Made by a program: the position numbers and the translations under genes
The notes under the pieces: model-generated
What the model was told of the DNA's origin: nothing
What the model saw: only the letters and a program-made list of their open reading frames with translations
Databases searched by the model: none
Origin: Pycnopodia helianthoides
Lineage: Eukaryota > Echinodermata > Asteroidea > Forcipulatida > Asteriidae
Assembly (NCBI GenBank): GCA_032158295.1
Contig: CM063243.1
Span: forward strand, 7,634,948 to 7,698,947
Reading direction: 5' to 3'
DNA: 64,000 nt
Shown here: piece after piece, positions 32,926 through 45,814 of the stretch
Layout: each line of letters begins with the position of its first letter
Numbering within the stretch: the stretch's first letter is position 1

Positions 32926-34221
32926 CTCACTAAACTAGTTACCATTGTCTAGTGTGAATCAGCTCACCAAACTAGGCAACATTGTCTAGTGTGAATCAGC
33001 TCACCAAACTAGGCAACATTGTCTAGTGTGAATCAGCTCACCAAACTAGGCAACATTGTCTAGTGTGAATCAGCTCACCAAACTAGGCAACATTGTCTAG
33101 TGTGAATCAGCTCACCAAACTAGGCAACATTGTCTAGTGTAAATCAGCTCACCAAACTAGGCAACATTGTCTAGTGTAAATCAGCTCACCAAACTAGGCA
33201 ACATTGTCTAGTGTAAATCAGCTCACCAAACTAGGCAACATTGTCTAGTGTGAATCAGCTCACCAAACTAGGCAACATTGTCTAGTGTGAATCAGCTCAC
33301 CAAACTAGGCAACATTGTCTAGTGTGAATCAGCTCACCAAACTAGGCAACATTGTCTAGTGTAAATCAGCTCACCAAACTAGGCAACATTGTCTAGTGTA
33401 AATCAGCTCACCAAACTAGGCAACATTGTCTAGTGTAAATCAGCTCACCAAACTAGGCAACATTGTCTAGTGTGAATCAGCTCACCAAACTAGGCAACAT
33501 TGTCTAGTGTAAATCAGCTCACCAAACTAGGCAACATTGTCTAGTGTAAATCAGCTCACCAAACTAGGCAACATTGTCTAGTGTAAATCAGCTCACCAAA
33601 CTAGGCAACATTGTCTAGTGTGAATCAGCTCACCAAACTAGGCAACATTGTCTAGTGTGAATCAGCTCACCAAACTAGGCAACATTGTCTAGTGTGAATC
33701 AGCTCACCAAACTAGGCAACATTGTCTAGTGTGAATCAGCTCACCAAACTAGGCAACATTGTCTAGTGTGAATCAGCTCACCAAACTAGGCAACATTGTC
33801 TAGTGTAAATCAGCTCACCAAACTAGGCAACATTGTCTAGTGTGAATCAGCTCACCAAACTAGGCAACATTGTCTAGTGTAAATCAGCTCACCAAACTAG
33901 TTAACATTGTCTAGTGTAAATCAGCTCACCAAACTAGGCAACATTGTCTAGTGTAAATCAGCTCACCAAACTAGTTAACATTGTCTAGTGTAAATCAGCT
34001 CACCAAACTAGGCAACATTGTCTAGTGTGAATCAGCTCACCAAACTAGGCAACATTGTCTAGTGTAAATCAGCTCACCAAACTAGGCAACATTGTCTAGT
34101 GTAAATCAGCTCACCAAACTAGGCAACATTGTCTAGTGTAAATCAGCTCACCAAACTAGGCAACATTGTCTAGTGTAAATCAGCTCACCAAACTAGTTAA
34201 CATTGTCTAGTGTAAATCAGC
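32926..34221. repeat. Minisatellite of 37-bp units, left block (about 35 copies)
   Basis: The unit is GCTCACCAAACTAGGCAACA followed by TTGTCTAGTGTGAATCA. Two sites vary in runs: GTGTGAATC versus GTGTAAATC, and AGGCAAC versus AGTTAAC. The array is interrupted at 34222 by a DNA transposon and resumes at 35542. Confidence 0.98.
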
Positions 34222-35541
34222 CATTGATCTACATTATACTGACTGGATAGGACAACTCAGCGCGTTTGTGCACGTTCGATGATCGCTGTTATGGCTAAGC
34301 GCGTAGTCGCTGAACGGGGTATTTGCGTGAAAGTACGCAAGCGCGGCGGTCCCAGCATGCATGGCCTCAAGCATGCAGTAATAGTACAAGTAGGCCCTAC
34401 TTGAGTGATGATGAGCATGTTGAAGGTTTATAATAATTTTTCTTTTTGGAGAGAGTTTCTTAATCTAGATTGATATTTCATCAATCAATTTATATAGGCC
34501 TAGAGCATGAACGCATATTTGTTTTTAAAGTATCAAGCACATTAGAAAACTTCGAGGTCCAATCTTAAAAACCAATAAATTTGGGATAAGATAAATTGTG
34601 GCTAATGTGACCGTATAATAAATAAACAAGACTCTCGCACATACATGTAGATAGTGGTTTATTCAATACAAAATGATGATTTTTTTTCAAGAAGGAGTCA
34701 GTTTAGCTCCATTTGTTTCATATTTACAATCAGAAAGTTAGATAATTGCCACATGGAAACTAAAACTGAAGAAACCATAACTGTGTATTAATCGTATCAG
34801 AAATTTAATTAGTTACACACGAAACAGAAACACTAAAACGTAAAATAGATATAGAGAAGGGAAGACTAACAGCAGGAAAAAGTAACATAAAGGTTCAGTC
34901 AGCCAACGAATTTATTCCTAAACAATTTATACAGGCAATCACGAGAAATGTCAAAAACAAACAATTAACAACTTTGAATTCAATCAAATTTAATTTAATT
35001 AATTGAGCATTGCAGTTAACACCTACACAGAAAAACAAAACCCAAACAAAAGGTGTTCACCCTTGTTGGCCCGAACACTTATACACTATATTGAAGTTTG
35101 TATTTAAAAAAATAATATAGGCCTACAGGCCCAAAAATAAAATACTATTTTGAAAACAGCATGATCAAGTAATATAAAATATGTGTCAGTGTTCGGTTTT
35201 TCTGCAGACTACACCTCTTACCTGTGAAAGGAAATCCGATTTTCTCGTCCGTACATAGCTCCTGAAGAAGAGCAACTTACCGCAACATAAACCTTTACCA
35301 TAGTTGCAGCATAAAACTTGTGTTTGACTACGGTGTCATCCCTTGTTTTACATAATGAAACCTTTAAATACGGCAAAAAACGGAGCAATATTTTTCCACA
35401 ACCCCGAAAATCATTTATTTGCATTGCGTGCAGATTGTGCGCCGCCTCCCCGTTTAAATTCAAAAGCCCCACTTGCAAACGTGCGCGTTCGCTACATTTA
35501 CGCGCAGTCGTCCTATCCAGTCAGTATAATGTAGATCAATG
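34222..35541. mobile_element. DNA transposon with 32-bp TIRs and 8-bp target duplication, inside the minisatellite
   Basis: Perfect 32-bp inverted repeats start CATTGATCTACATTATACTG and end at GGATAGGAC. They are flanked by an identical 8-bp duplication AAATCAGC (34214-34221 and 35542-35549) taken from the minisatellite unit. The ends beyond the TIR are GC-rich (GCGCG words), while the 1320-bp interior is AT-rich with no recognisable transposase. The 8-bp duplication fits hAT or P superfamilies. The CA start and a TIR of about 31 bp recall P elements, but this is not proof. Confidence 0.92.
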
Positions 35542-36042
35542 AAATCAGCTCACCAAACTAGATAAAAATATCTGGTATGAATCAGCTCATCAAACTAGTT
35601 AACATTAACTAGTGTGAATCAGCTTATCATTATCTAATGTGAATCAGCTTATCAAACCAGTTAACATTCTATAGTGTGATCAGCTCACCAAACTAGTTAA
35701 CATTGTCTGGTGTGAATCAGCTTATCAAACTAGTTAACATTGTCTAGTGTGAATCAGCTTATCAAACTAGTTAACATTGTCTAGTGTGAATCAGCTTATC
35801 AAACTAGTTAACATTGTCTAGTGTGAATCAGCTTATCAAACTAGTTAACATTGTCTAGTGTGAATCAGCTTATCAAACTAGTTAACATTGTCTAGTGTGA
35901 ATCAGCTTATCAAACTAGTTAACATTGTCTAGTGTGAATCAGCTTATCAAACTAGTTAACATTGTCTAGTGTGAATCAGCTTATCAAACTAGTTAACATT
36001 ATCTAGTGTGAATAAACTTATCAAACTAGTTAATATTATCTA
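35542..36042. repeat. Minisatellite of 37-bp units, right block (about 13 copies)
   Basis: Same unit as the left block but nearly all copies carry CTTATCAAACTAGTTAACATT, a variant rare on the left. The first three copies are degenerate. This suggests that the array already had distinct sub-blocks, or evolved separately after the transposon split it. Confidence 0.95.
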
Positions 36043-36867
36043 TGGTCCAGCAGCCAGACGTTCAATGTGCAAGTTAGTTTGGGTCTTGTTGGAATCTCTT
36101 AGACCTTGGACAAATTCTTAGTCATTGAAACAACACATCTTGAGTGATATACTGACTAATATTTAAATAAAGTGTCAAAACATTTATGTGTTTGAATTTG
36201 TTTAGTGTTTGTACATGTACATTACAACATTTGTTAGTGTCCATATGGTACACATTTATGTTCATATTTTATGGACAGAACAATACTATGTAAATTGTTT
36301 TGTTTATTTAGTTATGTGTAGAGTATAGGTATGTTTTGAGCAGAGTGTTTTAGAATTATATTTTTGTTCACCAGATAGTAAGATGTTTATTACACAAAAA
36401 GAGGCTTATTATTGTTTACTGAATGCAAGTCAAGTGTGCTATTTATCTATTCAAATTCAGTTTGTTTTTTATCTTACTATAAATATTTTTAAATGTGATA
36501 CTGGGGATACTTTTATATTGTCATGCTTGAAACAATCTTCAAGTGGCTGATTAACCTTTGTGAAGAAACTAATGTGAATTTGTCATGTTGTCCCATTGAT
36601 GTTAAAACCTATTTCAAGAGTCCACGCAATAATGAAATGATCTTCTTCTGGATGGTTTGGTAATATATAATAACTGAGTGTGGTATACATCTTATGTGTG
36701 TATGACAATATTATTACATGATGACATCATTGGTATTTTGAAGGTCAATTCATTTCCATGGACCAACTTTCAAATTTGTTCAAATAAGTTGGTCCTGTTT
36801 GAAGCTGTTTAGGTTTTGTCAGCCATTTTTGTGTGTTCATGCACAAATTTGTTTCATGTTTAATAGA
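36043..36867. other. Intergenic, no features
   Basis: AT-rich; an AATAAA at about 36165 is the only signal noticed. No gene is recognised. Confidence 0.5.
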
Positions 36868-37140
36868 CTGTGTAAGTCTTGCGCGTAGCGAAACGAGAGA
36901 ACAAGTCAAAATAAAGAACATATTTTGTTCTAAAATCAAATCTTTGCTTTTCAACAAAAATACTTATTACAATCTTTATAAAATGAGTTTTAGTTTTTAC
37001 AATAAATACAAATAATTTGTAAATTAATAATGAAACCAAATTAAAACTGTAAGACAAGGATGCTCATTTGATCTATTTTGAAGAAACCCCTTTTGTAAAT
37101 CCCTGCTTGAATTTGTGCAACCATCCTATTTTGTATACGA
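36868..37140 (+). repeat. Dispersed AT-rich repeat, copy 2 (partner at 3290-3560)
   Basis: Starts AGTCTTGCG and keeps the landmark order of the intron-1 copy. It is followed by a short direct duplication, TTTTGTATACGATGGTCGCA, at about 37129-37178. The first bases (AGACTGTGTAAGTCTTGCG) share AGACTGTGTAA with the foldback arms at 37220-37711. Confidence 0.55.
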
Positions 37141-37219
37141 TGGTCGCAAACCACCCTATTTTGTATACGATGGTCGCACAGGCGTAAAATTGTTGCGTGA
37201 CGCAGTTTATAGTTCTAAA

Positions 37220-37711
37220 TCAAGAAAGCAGCTTTTTTATTGCTGCAATAGACTGTGTAAACCTTGTGCATATTCAAACTTCCAAGACCATTGTGGTCCA
37301 ACCATATGGAGTTTTACAAAAGTGACATTTTGTTGTGTCAATTGTTTTACTTTAACGTAGTGTATAGCCATAAGGGCATGTAATAGTTAGTAATAAAAAA
37401 TATCTAAGTAAAATAAGTTCAACAAAATAAAGTAGAAAACCTGAGAATTAAACTTAAGTTTAGCTTCCGGTTACTTGCAAAAAAGAATATAGGCAACTAC
37501 CTGATCATAAAACTGATGTAATCCCTTGTTTTGGTCACGCGATGATTACCGCTAGACGCTAAGCCTTTTCATTGCAGTTTACGGGTCGCTGACAAATAAA
37601 ATCTCACCTTTGTAAAACTCTTTATGGTTGGACCACAATGGTTCTGGAAGTTTGAATACGTGGGAGACTTACACAGTCTATTTCAGCAATGAAAATTCTA
37701 CTTCCTTGACT
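37220..37711. mobile_element. Foldback element with about 100-bp inverted arms
   Basis: The left arm 37220-37319 and right arm 37613-37711 are inverse complements with scattered mismatches. Shared words include TAGACTGTGTAA, ATTCAAACTTCC and TTGTGGTCCAACCAT. The loop of about 290 bp has no recognised gene. No clean target duplication was found. Confidence 0.8.
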
Positions 37712-39113
37712 TACACAGTATTTCACACAGAAATATGTTATTTAAGGATTGGAATTAGTATAAAGTCTATAGTTATCGATTGTTAAAAAATTAAATAATA
37801 ATAACTGTTTTTGTTTTAAGTCTTTTGCCTTTTCTTTCAATGAAAGACTTTGAGGGATGCCCACCATTCTCTGAAAACCGGAATGGAAACAATGGAATTA
37901 GCCAGTTTGTCTTCTGCCACCTACAGTGTATTGTCTTAAAGTCTCTCATTACATAAAATCATCCATGACATTTACACTTGAATGTATTTTGTTCTTGATT
38001 TTGCTTTAAATTTGAGGACTCGTCACTTTTCGCCAAGTGCTTAATATTCACTCAAACAAAAGGATGTTTACAATAAAAAAAATTAAAATGCATATACCCC
38101 AACTTAACGTGTATCAATTCATGGTTTTAATTTGTATGTTGAATAAAACTTTCCTACAGTGACTAATGAATGGCTGAGAAACAATCACAATTTTCTACTC
38201 GGTTCTCTTGAAACACAATTTTGCCCTTGAAGTGGTTAAACCTACTAGCGAGCGAACTTTCTCTACCATGTCTACATTCTCTTGCTGGGCATAATTATGA
38301 CAATGTGTCATTTTGTCCTGTTTTTAGGAACATGATTGTGCTTGCGCTCTTGTTTGCTCGATGACTGAAGATCTATACTCAATCATGGCCTCCTATTGTC
38401 TAACAGCTCAATACAATCCAACATGGTTGGCAGTGATGGTTATTTAACTGGCAGCCAGAAACTGATATCATCTGGTGAATGCATCTACATAGTACACACA
38501 CAAACACAGTTTTAGTTCAGTGCCCAGTTGTGGTAACATACACAACCCATGTGGTTGAATGGTTTTGAATAATTGGTCAACTCACTGGAAAATAAGAGTA
38601 GCAGGGTTACATGTTGAGGTTACACATGTACATGTTGAGGTTACTTGCAATTTTTCTGGGGAAACTGGGAAGAGTACATAATTTTTAAACCTCTTGTTTT
38701 CAAGAAACTTGAAAAAAAAAAGATTGCTGAGAGTAGTAGTACAGTGCCATAGAAAAGTTTCTGTTTATGATAGAACATGGGTGTTTTGTATCTGTGCAAA
38801 CAGTTACTTGAGCGGAAAAAATTACAGAATTGCTATTTAAACTTGTTTATGTTTTTAGTCTCATTTAAATATATTTTCGATGTGTTTACACTTTCAGATT
38901 TTTCGTAATCATCAGTCCAAAAATTAGGCCGTAAACTCAAGGTTTTGAAAAACTAGAAACACTTCTGCCGTTGGCGGCGTACTTTAATGTAACGTCATTA
39001 GCTTCACGTAAAACAATAGGACACCGTCGTTTGGAGATGGGGATTCAAAAGAAATGGGAAAGAAATTAGTTAATTAAATCGTTTTTACAAAGTTTCTTGG
39101 GTGCTGGGATAAT
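37712..39113. other. Intergenic, no features
   Basis: AT-rich DNA without recognised genes or repeats. Confidence 0.5.
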
Positions 39114-39371
39114 ATGCCATCATTATGTGCCGGTGGTGGGTGTATGGTGAAACATCCGAATCCGATTCCCCCAATTTCTAATGCAGGGATCGTTTCGATC
39201 GTTGACAACACTCCATCCAATTGTGAGCTGACCAAAATAATGATTTGCAGCACACATTTCACAGATAACTATAGGAATGAATTGTCCCAGCGGAGCATGA
39301 GCTACAATAATTTGGGCGTCATGGCCTCATGTTTCAGGACAGTAAAACTTGATCAGCTGTCTATCCTGTAA
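39114..39371 (+). CDS. Small ORF with a possible degenerate THAP-type zinc finger
   Basis: An 85-codon ORF reads MPSLCAGGGC at its start and TKIMICSTHFTDN after 34 more residues. This makes a C-x4-C ... C-x2-H pattern like the THAP DNA-binding domain, whose CS.HFT word is very typical. The invariant Trp and the distal AVP-type end of THAP are not visible, so it may be a decayed or chance match. THAP domains occur in P-element transposases and host regulators. No neighbouring exons are recognised. Confidence 0.3.
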   Translation: MPSLCAGGGCMVKHPNPIPPISNAGIVSIVDNTPSNCELTKIMICSTHFTDNYRNELSQRSMSYNNLGVMASCFRTVKLDQLSIL

Positions 39372-40730
39372 AACTAAGCTGTATTCACTAAAGGATTGTG
39401 TTAGAGTCAAGGCCCTTCTTGAACCCAAACTTTTATTTAAAACAAGCCCATTTTGATAATATTGAAGACAGTAAAGCCTAATATATTGCAATCAGTGTGT
39501 TTCTAAGGCAGGGAGGTAGTCATCAAGTTTAGACCGACAATTTTCAAATCCTTAAGTATGTGTTTACATTTATAGGTAAAAAAAAGGAATACAAACCCTT
39601 GAGAATTAAACAAATGGAATCAATGCTAGATTTGGAAAAATTGTATTACATGTTTATTCTCAACTTATTGGTTGTGCTGTTAACAATCATCTGTGTTAAA
39701 TCAATTTTAAAGAAAACTTAGGTATACATTGCAATTTGTACATACTGCACAATGGTGTAAAAACACCACTCCCACACATGACGGCACACGGATTTATGAT
39801 GTCACAGGGCTTTTTCCCGAAACTAAACGAAAAGCAAAGTTGAGCAGTGGTCAAAATTATTGTTTTTTTGAGGAATTTTAGAACGTTATCTAGTTAATTT
39901 GACAGAGCATGGACATCTTCCTTTGCTTCCACATAGAAATTTAATTGAGATGTCACTATATGACAGGAGAACAAAGAGAAGATCTTGATTTACCTACCGG
40001 TATGTGTGTGGTGACGTCGCTAAAAAACAAAATAATATCCGAACAATGGGAGAACAAAGACAAAGTCCTCGATTTACACTAACGATCAATTTAAACCACC
40101 ACTTTATCAAACCAGCATTCTGATTCTCTCAAGTTGAGTGGAGTTTTCTGATAGGTTGACAATTTGTCAGTGTAATGAAGTAGCCGCATAATGCTCATTA
40201 TGATGCTTGATAACACAAAGAGCTAAGATTGATCTTTTTGTGTGTGTATCAATCTCAGTTGCTAAGCAAAGTGTTATGCCACAATACATATCACTACGGT
40301 AACATTGACAACTTATCTTAAAATGAATTTCAGTGCTTTTTGAAATCGAGCCCTGCTCAATCAACTTGAGGAAATGAACTGCCAACTCCATGACAACCAA
40401 TTATCAAGTGAAATGGACTTTAACTTTTAGCACTTTTATTGTTGTGTAATGTTTGATGTGAAGCTAATTGTACATGAATCACACTGTGCACATGAAATGA
40501 TCAGATTGAAACCAAATTGTTTTTCTTGGCCCAATATGATGGCTTTGCTTATCGTAGCATTTAAGCAGCATTCTCCACTTACACATAGTAACATTTCTTT
40601 GCTAACCTGTAGAATATGCTAACTTAGTTTTCCGGTAATTAAGTTAGCATAATTAAGTGAGCATAATATTGTGAGAATATCACATGACATAATCATGAGG
40701 AAATTATAATAATAACTTTTGAAATTAAGT
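39372..40730. other. Intergenic, no features
   Basis: Nothing recognisable; AT-rich, short ORFs only. Confidence 0.5.
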
Positions 40731-41006
40731 TCATATCACAACAAGGTATTCAGTTGAATATGTTGTTGTCACTTCAAAGATAAACCTTTCATTTGTTTTG
40801 AACTTGATGCATCTAGCACAAAAATGCTCACTGATGATAAGATTGCCAAATAACATGAAGGTTGATTTGGTCTCATTCAGCTTGAGGTTTGAGCTCATCC
40901 ATGTTCTTCTGTGATCGATGCATGCCTCAAGCTTTGCCATGGCTGCAGATACCCTGTATTGGAGTGGACTAAAAAGAAGTAAATAGTTGAAAATGATCAG
41001 CATCAT
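40731..41006 (-). mobile_element. Short reverse transcriptase scrap (non-LTR)
   Basis: The minus strand reads AMAKLEACIDHRRTWMSSNL and KLNETKSTFMLFGN, the stretch after the YADD box in CR1/Rex-like reverse transcriptases. Both sides are truncated. Confidence 0.75.
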
Positions 41007-42875
41007 ACTAAACTGCGCAACTTTTGAAATTCGACCTTAAGCCACTCAAGTGCCCATAAATCCGCCAAACAACATCGCAGCGCAACAAAAGAGGTGTCAA
41101 AATGCGCAGAAGATAACTGTGAATTGAATTATTTCATTATTTTTTTTGCATACTATTTGAGGTTCCGATAAATCTGACCATTTGTAAGTTTTTAAAATTC
41201 AACTGTGGAGTTGAATGAGCCATGCAGGTGTTAAAATGACTGGATTTTTGTTGAAATTGGCCGGGAAAACCTATATATTAAACTTATAGTTAATGTATGT
41301 TTATTCCAAGTAGGTACCATGTCCATGAAAAAATGAAAGTTGTAGCCTCCAAATTGCTATGAGCATAAATGTTGACTTAAATGAACTTCAAGATATTTAT
41401 TGTAACTTTTATTATGCTGACCATGGGGCAAGATATGTGGTGACGATTTGTGGTTGTGTGACTGGTTCAATTTATCTGAGCTGTCCAAAAATGTGACAAA
41501 TAATTAAGCTGATTGCAAAACAAAGGGTTCATCAAAATGGAGATTACTATCTGGCTTCTTAAAGCAAGTGGTTGTAAAAAATAGTGCCCTCATAAGAGCT
41601 AAAACAAAGGGATGGTAAACAAAATCAATAATGATGTTCTGACCACTATAAAAGGACTTTGTTGAATATGAACAGCATTATCAAGTTATGTCACTGTTGA
41701 TTGTGTGTAGTGGTTAATGTACTTGCATAGCTGCCATGAATTCTTATTCCCAACAGGTTGACTGGATATTACCTCGTTTGTTTTCGGAAAGTAAAGTATT
41801 CCAATATTCTAGCTTTCAAGAAACTCACCATTTGACCAGTCTGTTAACATTTCATCAAATTAGATGGTCACATTTTAGTGAAAACAACAAAAATTGTTTG
41901 GTTTGTTATGGTTTTATGCATACTCATACGACTACTAACCGGTATATTTATTACTGCTGTTGAAAAAGGCAATGGTGGTTTGGGGACTTCCAAATTCTTT
42001 GTTCAACTTTGATAAAATGGACTTTAAAATGGGCAGTAAATGGACTAGAAATCCTGGAGTTGATATCACTTTTCATTTAAATGTACATGTAGGTAGTGAA
42101 GAGCCGTTACATAAACAGGTCAAAAATGTTCATTTATTTATGTTATGTCTTTTAACCCAGTACTTACCATAGGTGACTTAAGTCGACCAAGATGTACCAA
42201 AAAAAACACCCATTTTCATTGTGCTGGATTTGTTACAATAATTTACATCTGGGTCTATTGAGGTATAGGCTTTGTACTAGTCTGAAGTTCCCTTGCCCAA
42301 AGTTAAGATAGAACTTTATAAAGATTGTCTTGTGTGTGTGCGCATAATTACCCATTGAAACAGAGGAACTTAACAAAAGGTTTAGGGCAATTTGGACAGA
42401 CCAATTAAGGACATTCTGGCTTTGCTTCACGTACAAAACAAATGGAGACATTGCATAAAAAAGTCCAAATAATGGGAGACAGCGGTGAACTTAAGCCCGG
42501 GAGGTGCACAGTGGCAGAGTTGGAGGTGTTGGTCTCAGTCTCTATATAAGTTTTATAAGTCTCAGTGTCCTTGCCGAGGACCCATTAAAAACTCCAGAAT
42601 GTTTGAAGTGATTAACCACTTATGGTTTATGGTTTATTGCCTGTATCACTAGGCAATTCATCACCAGCAGCGTGAACTGTGTGTCCTTAAAATTCATTAA
42701 CAAACCGCATGTCACATAATGTGTTCTTCCATTGAGCGGCAACCTGTTTGACATAGCCAGAAGGCAGGTTGTATACATAGTCGTATGGACAGGACATACA
42801 CTGATTCAGATTGCTCAAAACCTTGGAAAGAGTTTATAAATTCAATTTCAAGAAAACAAGTTTCAATTTTTTTTT
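41007..42875. other. Intergenic, no features
   Basis: No gene recognised. A GTGCACAGTGGCAGAGTTGG stretch at about 42508 faintly resembles a tRNA-like SINE head. Confidence 0.4.
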
Positions 42876-45814
42876 GAGGTGTTCGTGCAACAGCACGAAC
42901 AACTCATTGTTTTTGTTCGGTTTTTTTTATTTTTTAGTTTTACTTATTCTTCTCAGTGGGCTTTGTCCGCAAGCAAACGCATACTTGCAAACCTTCGATC
43001 AACTTGAAACTTCATGTGAAATTAGAACATAACTAGCAGAAGCTGAGTAAGTTGTGACGTCATCATTACGTCATCAGGTGTCAAATTACAAGCCATTAAA
43101 GGTCACAAAGTGACGTCATGCCAATGCCTGTATATCTCTGAATATTACAGCCACAGTATTCATATTTGGGCATATGATAGATCTAGACATAGGCAATCTT
43201 TGAAAAGTTAACACCAAAATCGTATGACCTTTACTTCCGGGTCGTTACCCTGGGTCAAAGTTTGCCTTTGGGTTTTTTCTTGAAAAACATCACTTTCGGG
43301 CTTATTTACGGCATAACTCAAGATTGAAATTGAATTGAACATTGAAACTCATCAGACATTTGAACCTCAATATCAAGACAACAAAAACTTGATGATGTCA
43401 TGATGACGTCATCAGGTTTTAAATTACAACAAATTAAAGTTTAATATTTGTACAAAATCATAACTCGTGAACCACATGTTGGATTTTTACAATTGACACA
43501 TCAACGGACAGGTCGTTAAAAAGTTAACAAACCCTACACAAAATTTGACCCCATTTGACCTTAACTTTCGGTTCAAATCGGAAGTTGAAACTTCCAAAAA
43601 TTCATATCTCAAAAACTACCGATTATTTTAATTTATTTTTTGTATCAAGGTGTAGAACGTTAAGCCTGCTCAAACTTTTGCACTCAGGTGACAATATTTT
43701 GACGATTACATCAGGTCGAAAAATGCGCACGTTTCAGTTGACCCGCATTGACGACGCACGATAGTGAAAGAACACAGGTACACAAACGCTGTACATGTGT
43801 TAAATCCAGTACACTGAAGGCTATGCGTGATATCTGTGCACGTTTGGACATGTCACAGTTCATCGTACTTTTAACAATGGCGGCGCAGCGCTGCGGCACT
43901 CACGGCAGTGTTTATCGGCGCGACACGGTGAATACAACGGTAAGCTTCGTTTCAACTTAATCTCTTTTCAAAATGAATGTGTCAAGTAGTGAAACTAAGG
44001 GTCGTTTAATGATCATGGAGGAGGAAGAATTGGGCAATGGGGGATTGGTATGATTGTTGGCTCTGTCAATAGTGTCAGAAAATGGTAAGATTTGATGAAT
44101 GTGTTCCATCAACTATAGAACTAATATTATTATGCCATAGATAAGTTACAACCTTTCAATGAAGTTTCCCCAAAGGGTAAGATTTATAAGTTGTTCAATT
44201 CCAAAGCAGTATGGACACCTTCCACTTATTAAATTATAATCTTGAAATGTTTTAAGTCTTGAATTTTGTTTATTTTACCAGTTAGTACAGTGATCAAGGA
44301 ACATATGGAACAAGTCTGATGGCGGGATGAGAGGCTGATGACTGGGTCAGGACTGGTACACAGAAAGGAGTTGCAGCTGTCAACATGAGCCATCTTTAGT
44401 CTTCACTGCTCCTGTCAGTGTCAACTATGGTTATACCTGGCCAAAACAATGATTATGGATGGTCTTTTCTTGAGAGGTAAATTTACAGTAGTTTATTGAA
44501 GGTTCAAAATGACACAAATTATGCAAGGTAAGACATGTCCAAAGGAATTGAAATAATACTTCTGGTTGAGCCCATTTTCCTTGTAATTCATTGCATTTTT
44601 TGTTGGTATGGATAACATGACTTTGCGTCACTAATGCTGTGAGACTTTCTATTCAAAGAAGTTTACATATTTTTGAAACATTCTAAACATAAGTTATTGT
44701 AAATTTGTTCATGCATTTAAAATATTGTGCTATGATTTTTATTGTGTTATATGATTTTTTTTTTTTTTGAGACTTGGTAGGTTATGAAAAAATGTCTGAA
44801 GATTATTCATGAAGTCATACTCTGTTCATTGTTTTTTCTTCATCAGAATGCAGCACATCCAGTACCGGAATGGTCTACAGTGAAAATTGTGACACTTGCT
44901 GTTATGTTCCATTCCTTATTTCCCTGCCAAGTCACTGTATGATGCACCATGGAGGTAGAAATAGTATTTGACTCAGTTTTTTCAGTCTAACTTCAGTCTA
45001 AAAAACTTCACAAGAGGCTTAGACTTGCATCTTCATGATGTGCCTTTGTCTTGCATTTGTAAACAAGTGTCTTCTACGGTTTAAATTTTCTCAAGTCAAT
45101 TTTTTCTCAAGTAACAATATCTAAAAATCAAACAAGCCATTTATAAATTGCAACTGAAAGCTTACACAATGCTTGACTTATTTGAAGGTTATCATCATCA
45201 AGTGTATTATGAACAATCATTTTTCATCCATCGATATACATGTATTCTCAATGAGAATCCAATTTTATTTGAAATCCTTTGAACATTTCTAATAATTATA
45301 TTTTAGCTTAATAATGTCAACTTGAACAACATAGCTTGTGTGAACTTGTGATTTATAATGAATCAATAAAGAATAAGTTTTCATGAAGCAATAAATTAGC
45401 TTTTAATAGTGAATGGCATACTTGATATAGTTGGGTTGCTTGCTAGCTTATTACACGTTTGACATTTTATTCCTGAAGCATGACCCCACTTTGACCTTTC
45501 CTTCCAGTCCAAACAGGAAGTTCTAACTATACAAAACTCTAGTCTTTGTTCAAGAGTCTCGTAACCTGATTTTGGCAATAGCTTTGTCAGTCTTTAAAAC
45601 AGTCGTCCATGCAAACCTCGCTAACAATCAAACGTCAGGCTTTTAATCATGTGCTTTTTTAGATTTTTGCTAAAGTGTGTAGGTTGTTAGGCACGCCACA
45701 AAACAGTAATGGCACCAAATTCCACTCAATGCAATAGCTCTGGCGTTGACTACAACACTGACCCCATTGATAGCCGAACACCTCGTGTTTGTTTGGACAA
45801 ACACTTGCGCTCTA
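42876..45814 (+). mobile_element. Helitron/Helentron-like rolling-circle element, copy B (2.9 kb)
   Basis: After a T-run the 5' end GAGGTGTTCG (42876-42885) forms a stem with CGAACAACTC (42896-42905), followed by ATTGTTTTTGTTCGG. The exact inverse CGAACACCTC is at 45775-45784. It is followed at once by the palindrome GTGTTTGT-TTGG-ACAAACAC (45785-45804) and, 10 bases on, TCTA|TT where copies A and D have TCTAG|T. The interior has TGACGTCATCA and CTTCCGG modules at 43060-43610, then 43740-45400 of apparently single-copy DNA. No Rep/helicase is seen. Confidence 0.68.
43877..43939 (+). CDS. Candidate first exon of an unknown small gene or captured exon
   Basis: In a CpG-rich patch, ACAATGGCGGCGCAGCG has a good initiation context and an ATGGCGGC word typical of YY1-type promoters. 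The frame reads MAAQRCGTHGSVYRRDTVNT and meets a GTAAGC donor at 43940. A possible following exon begins after CTTCATCAG at 44846, and an AATAAA lies at 45366. I recognise no protein family. The whole unit lies inside rolling-circle copy B, a class known to capture gene pieces. Confidence 0.3.

Noticed and set aside
32926..36042. CRISPR-like regular repeat array
   Set aside because: Units are directly adjacent 37-mers with no spacers, in an animal genome; it is a minisatellite. The same applies to the 56-bp array at 19419-21545.
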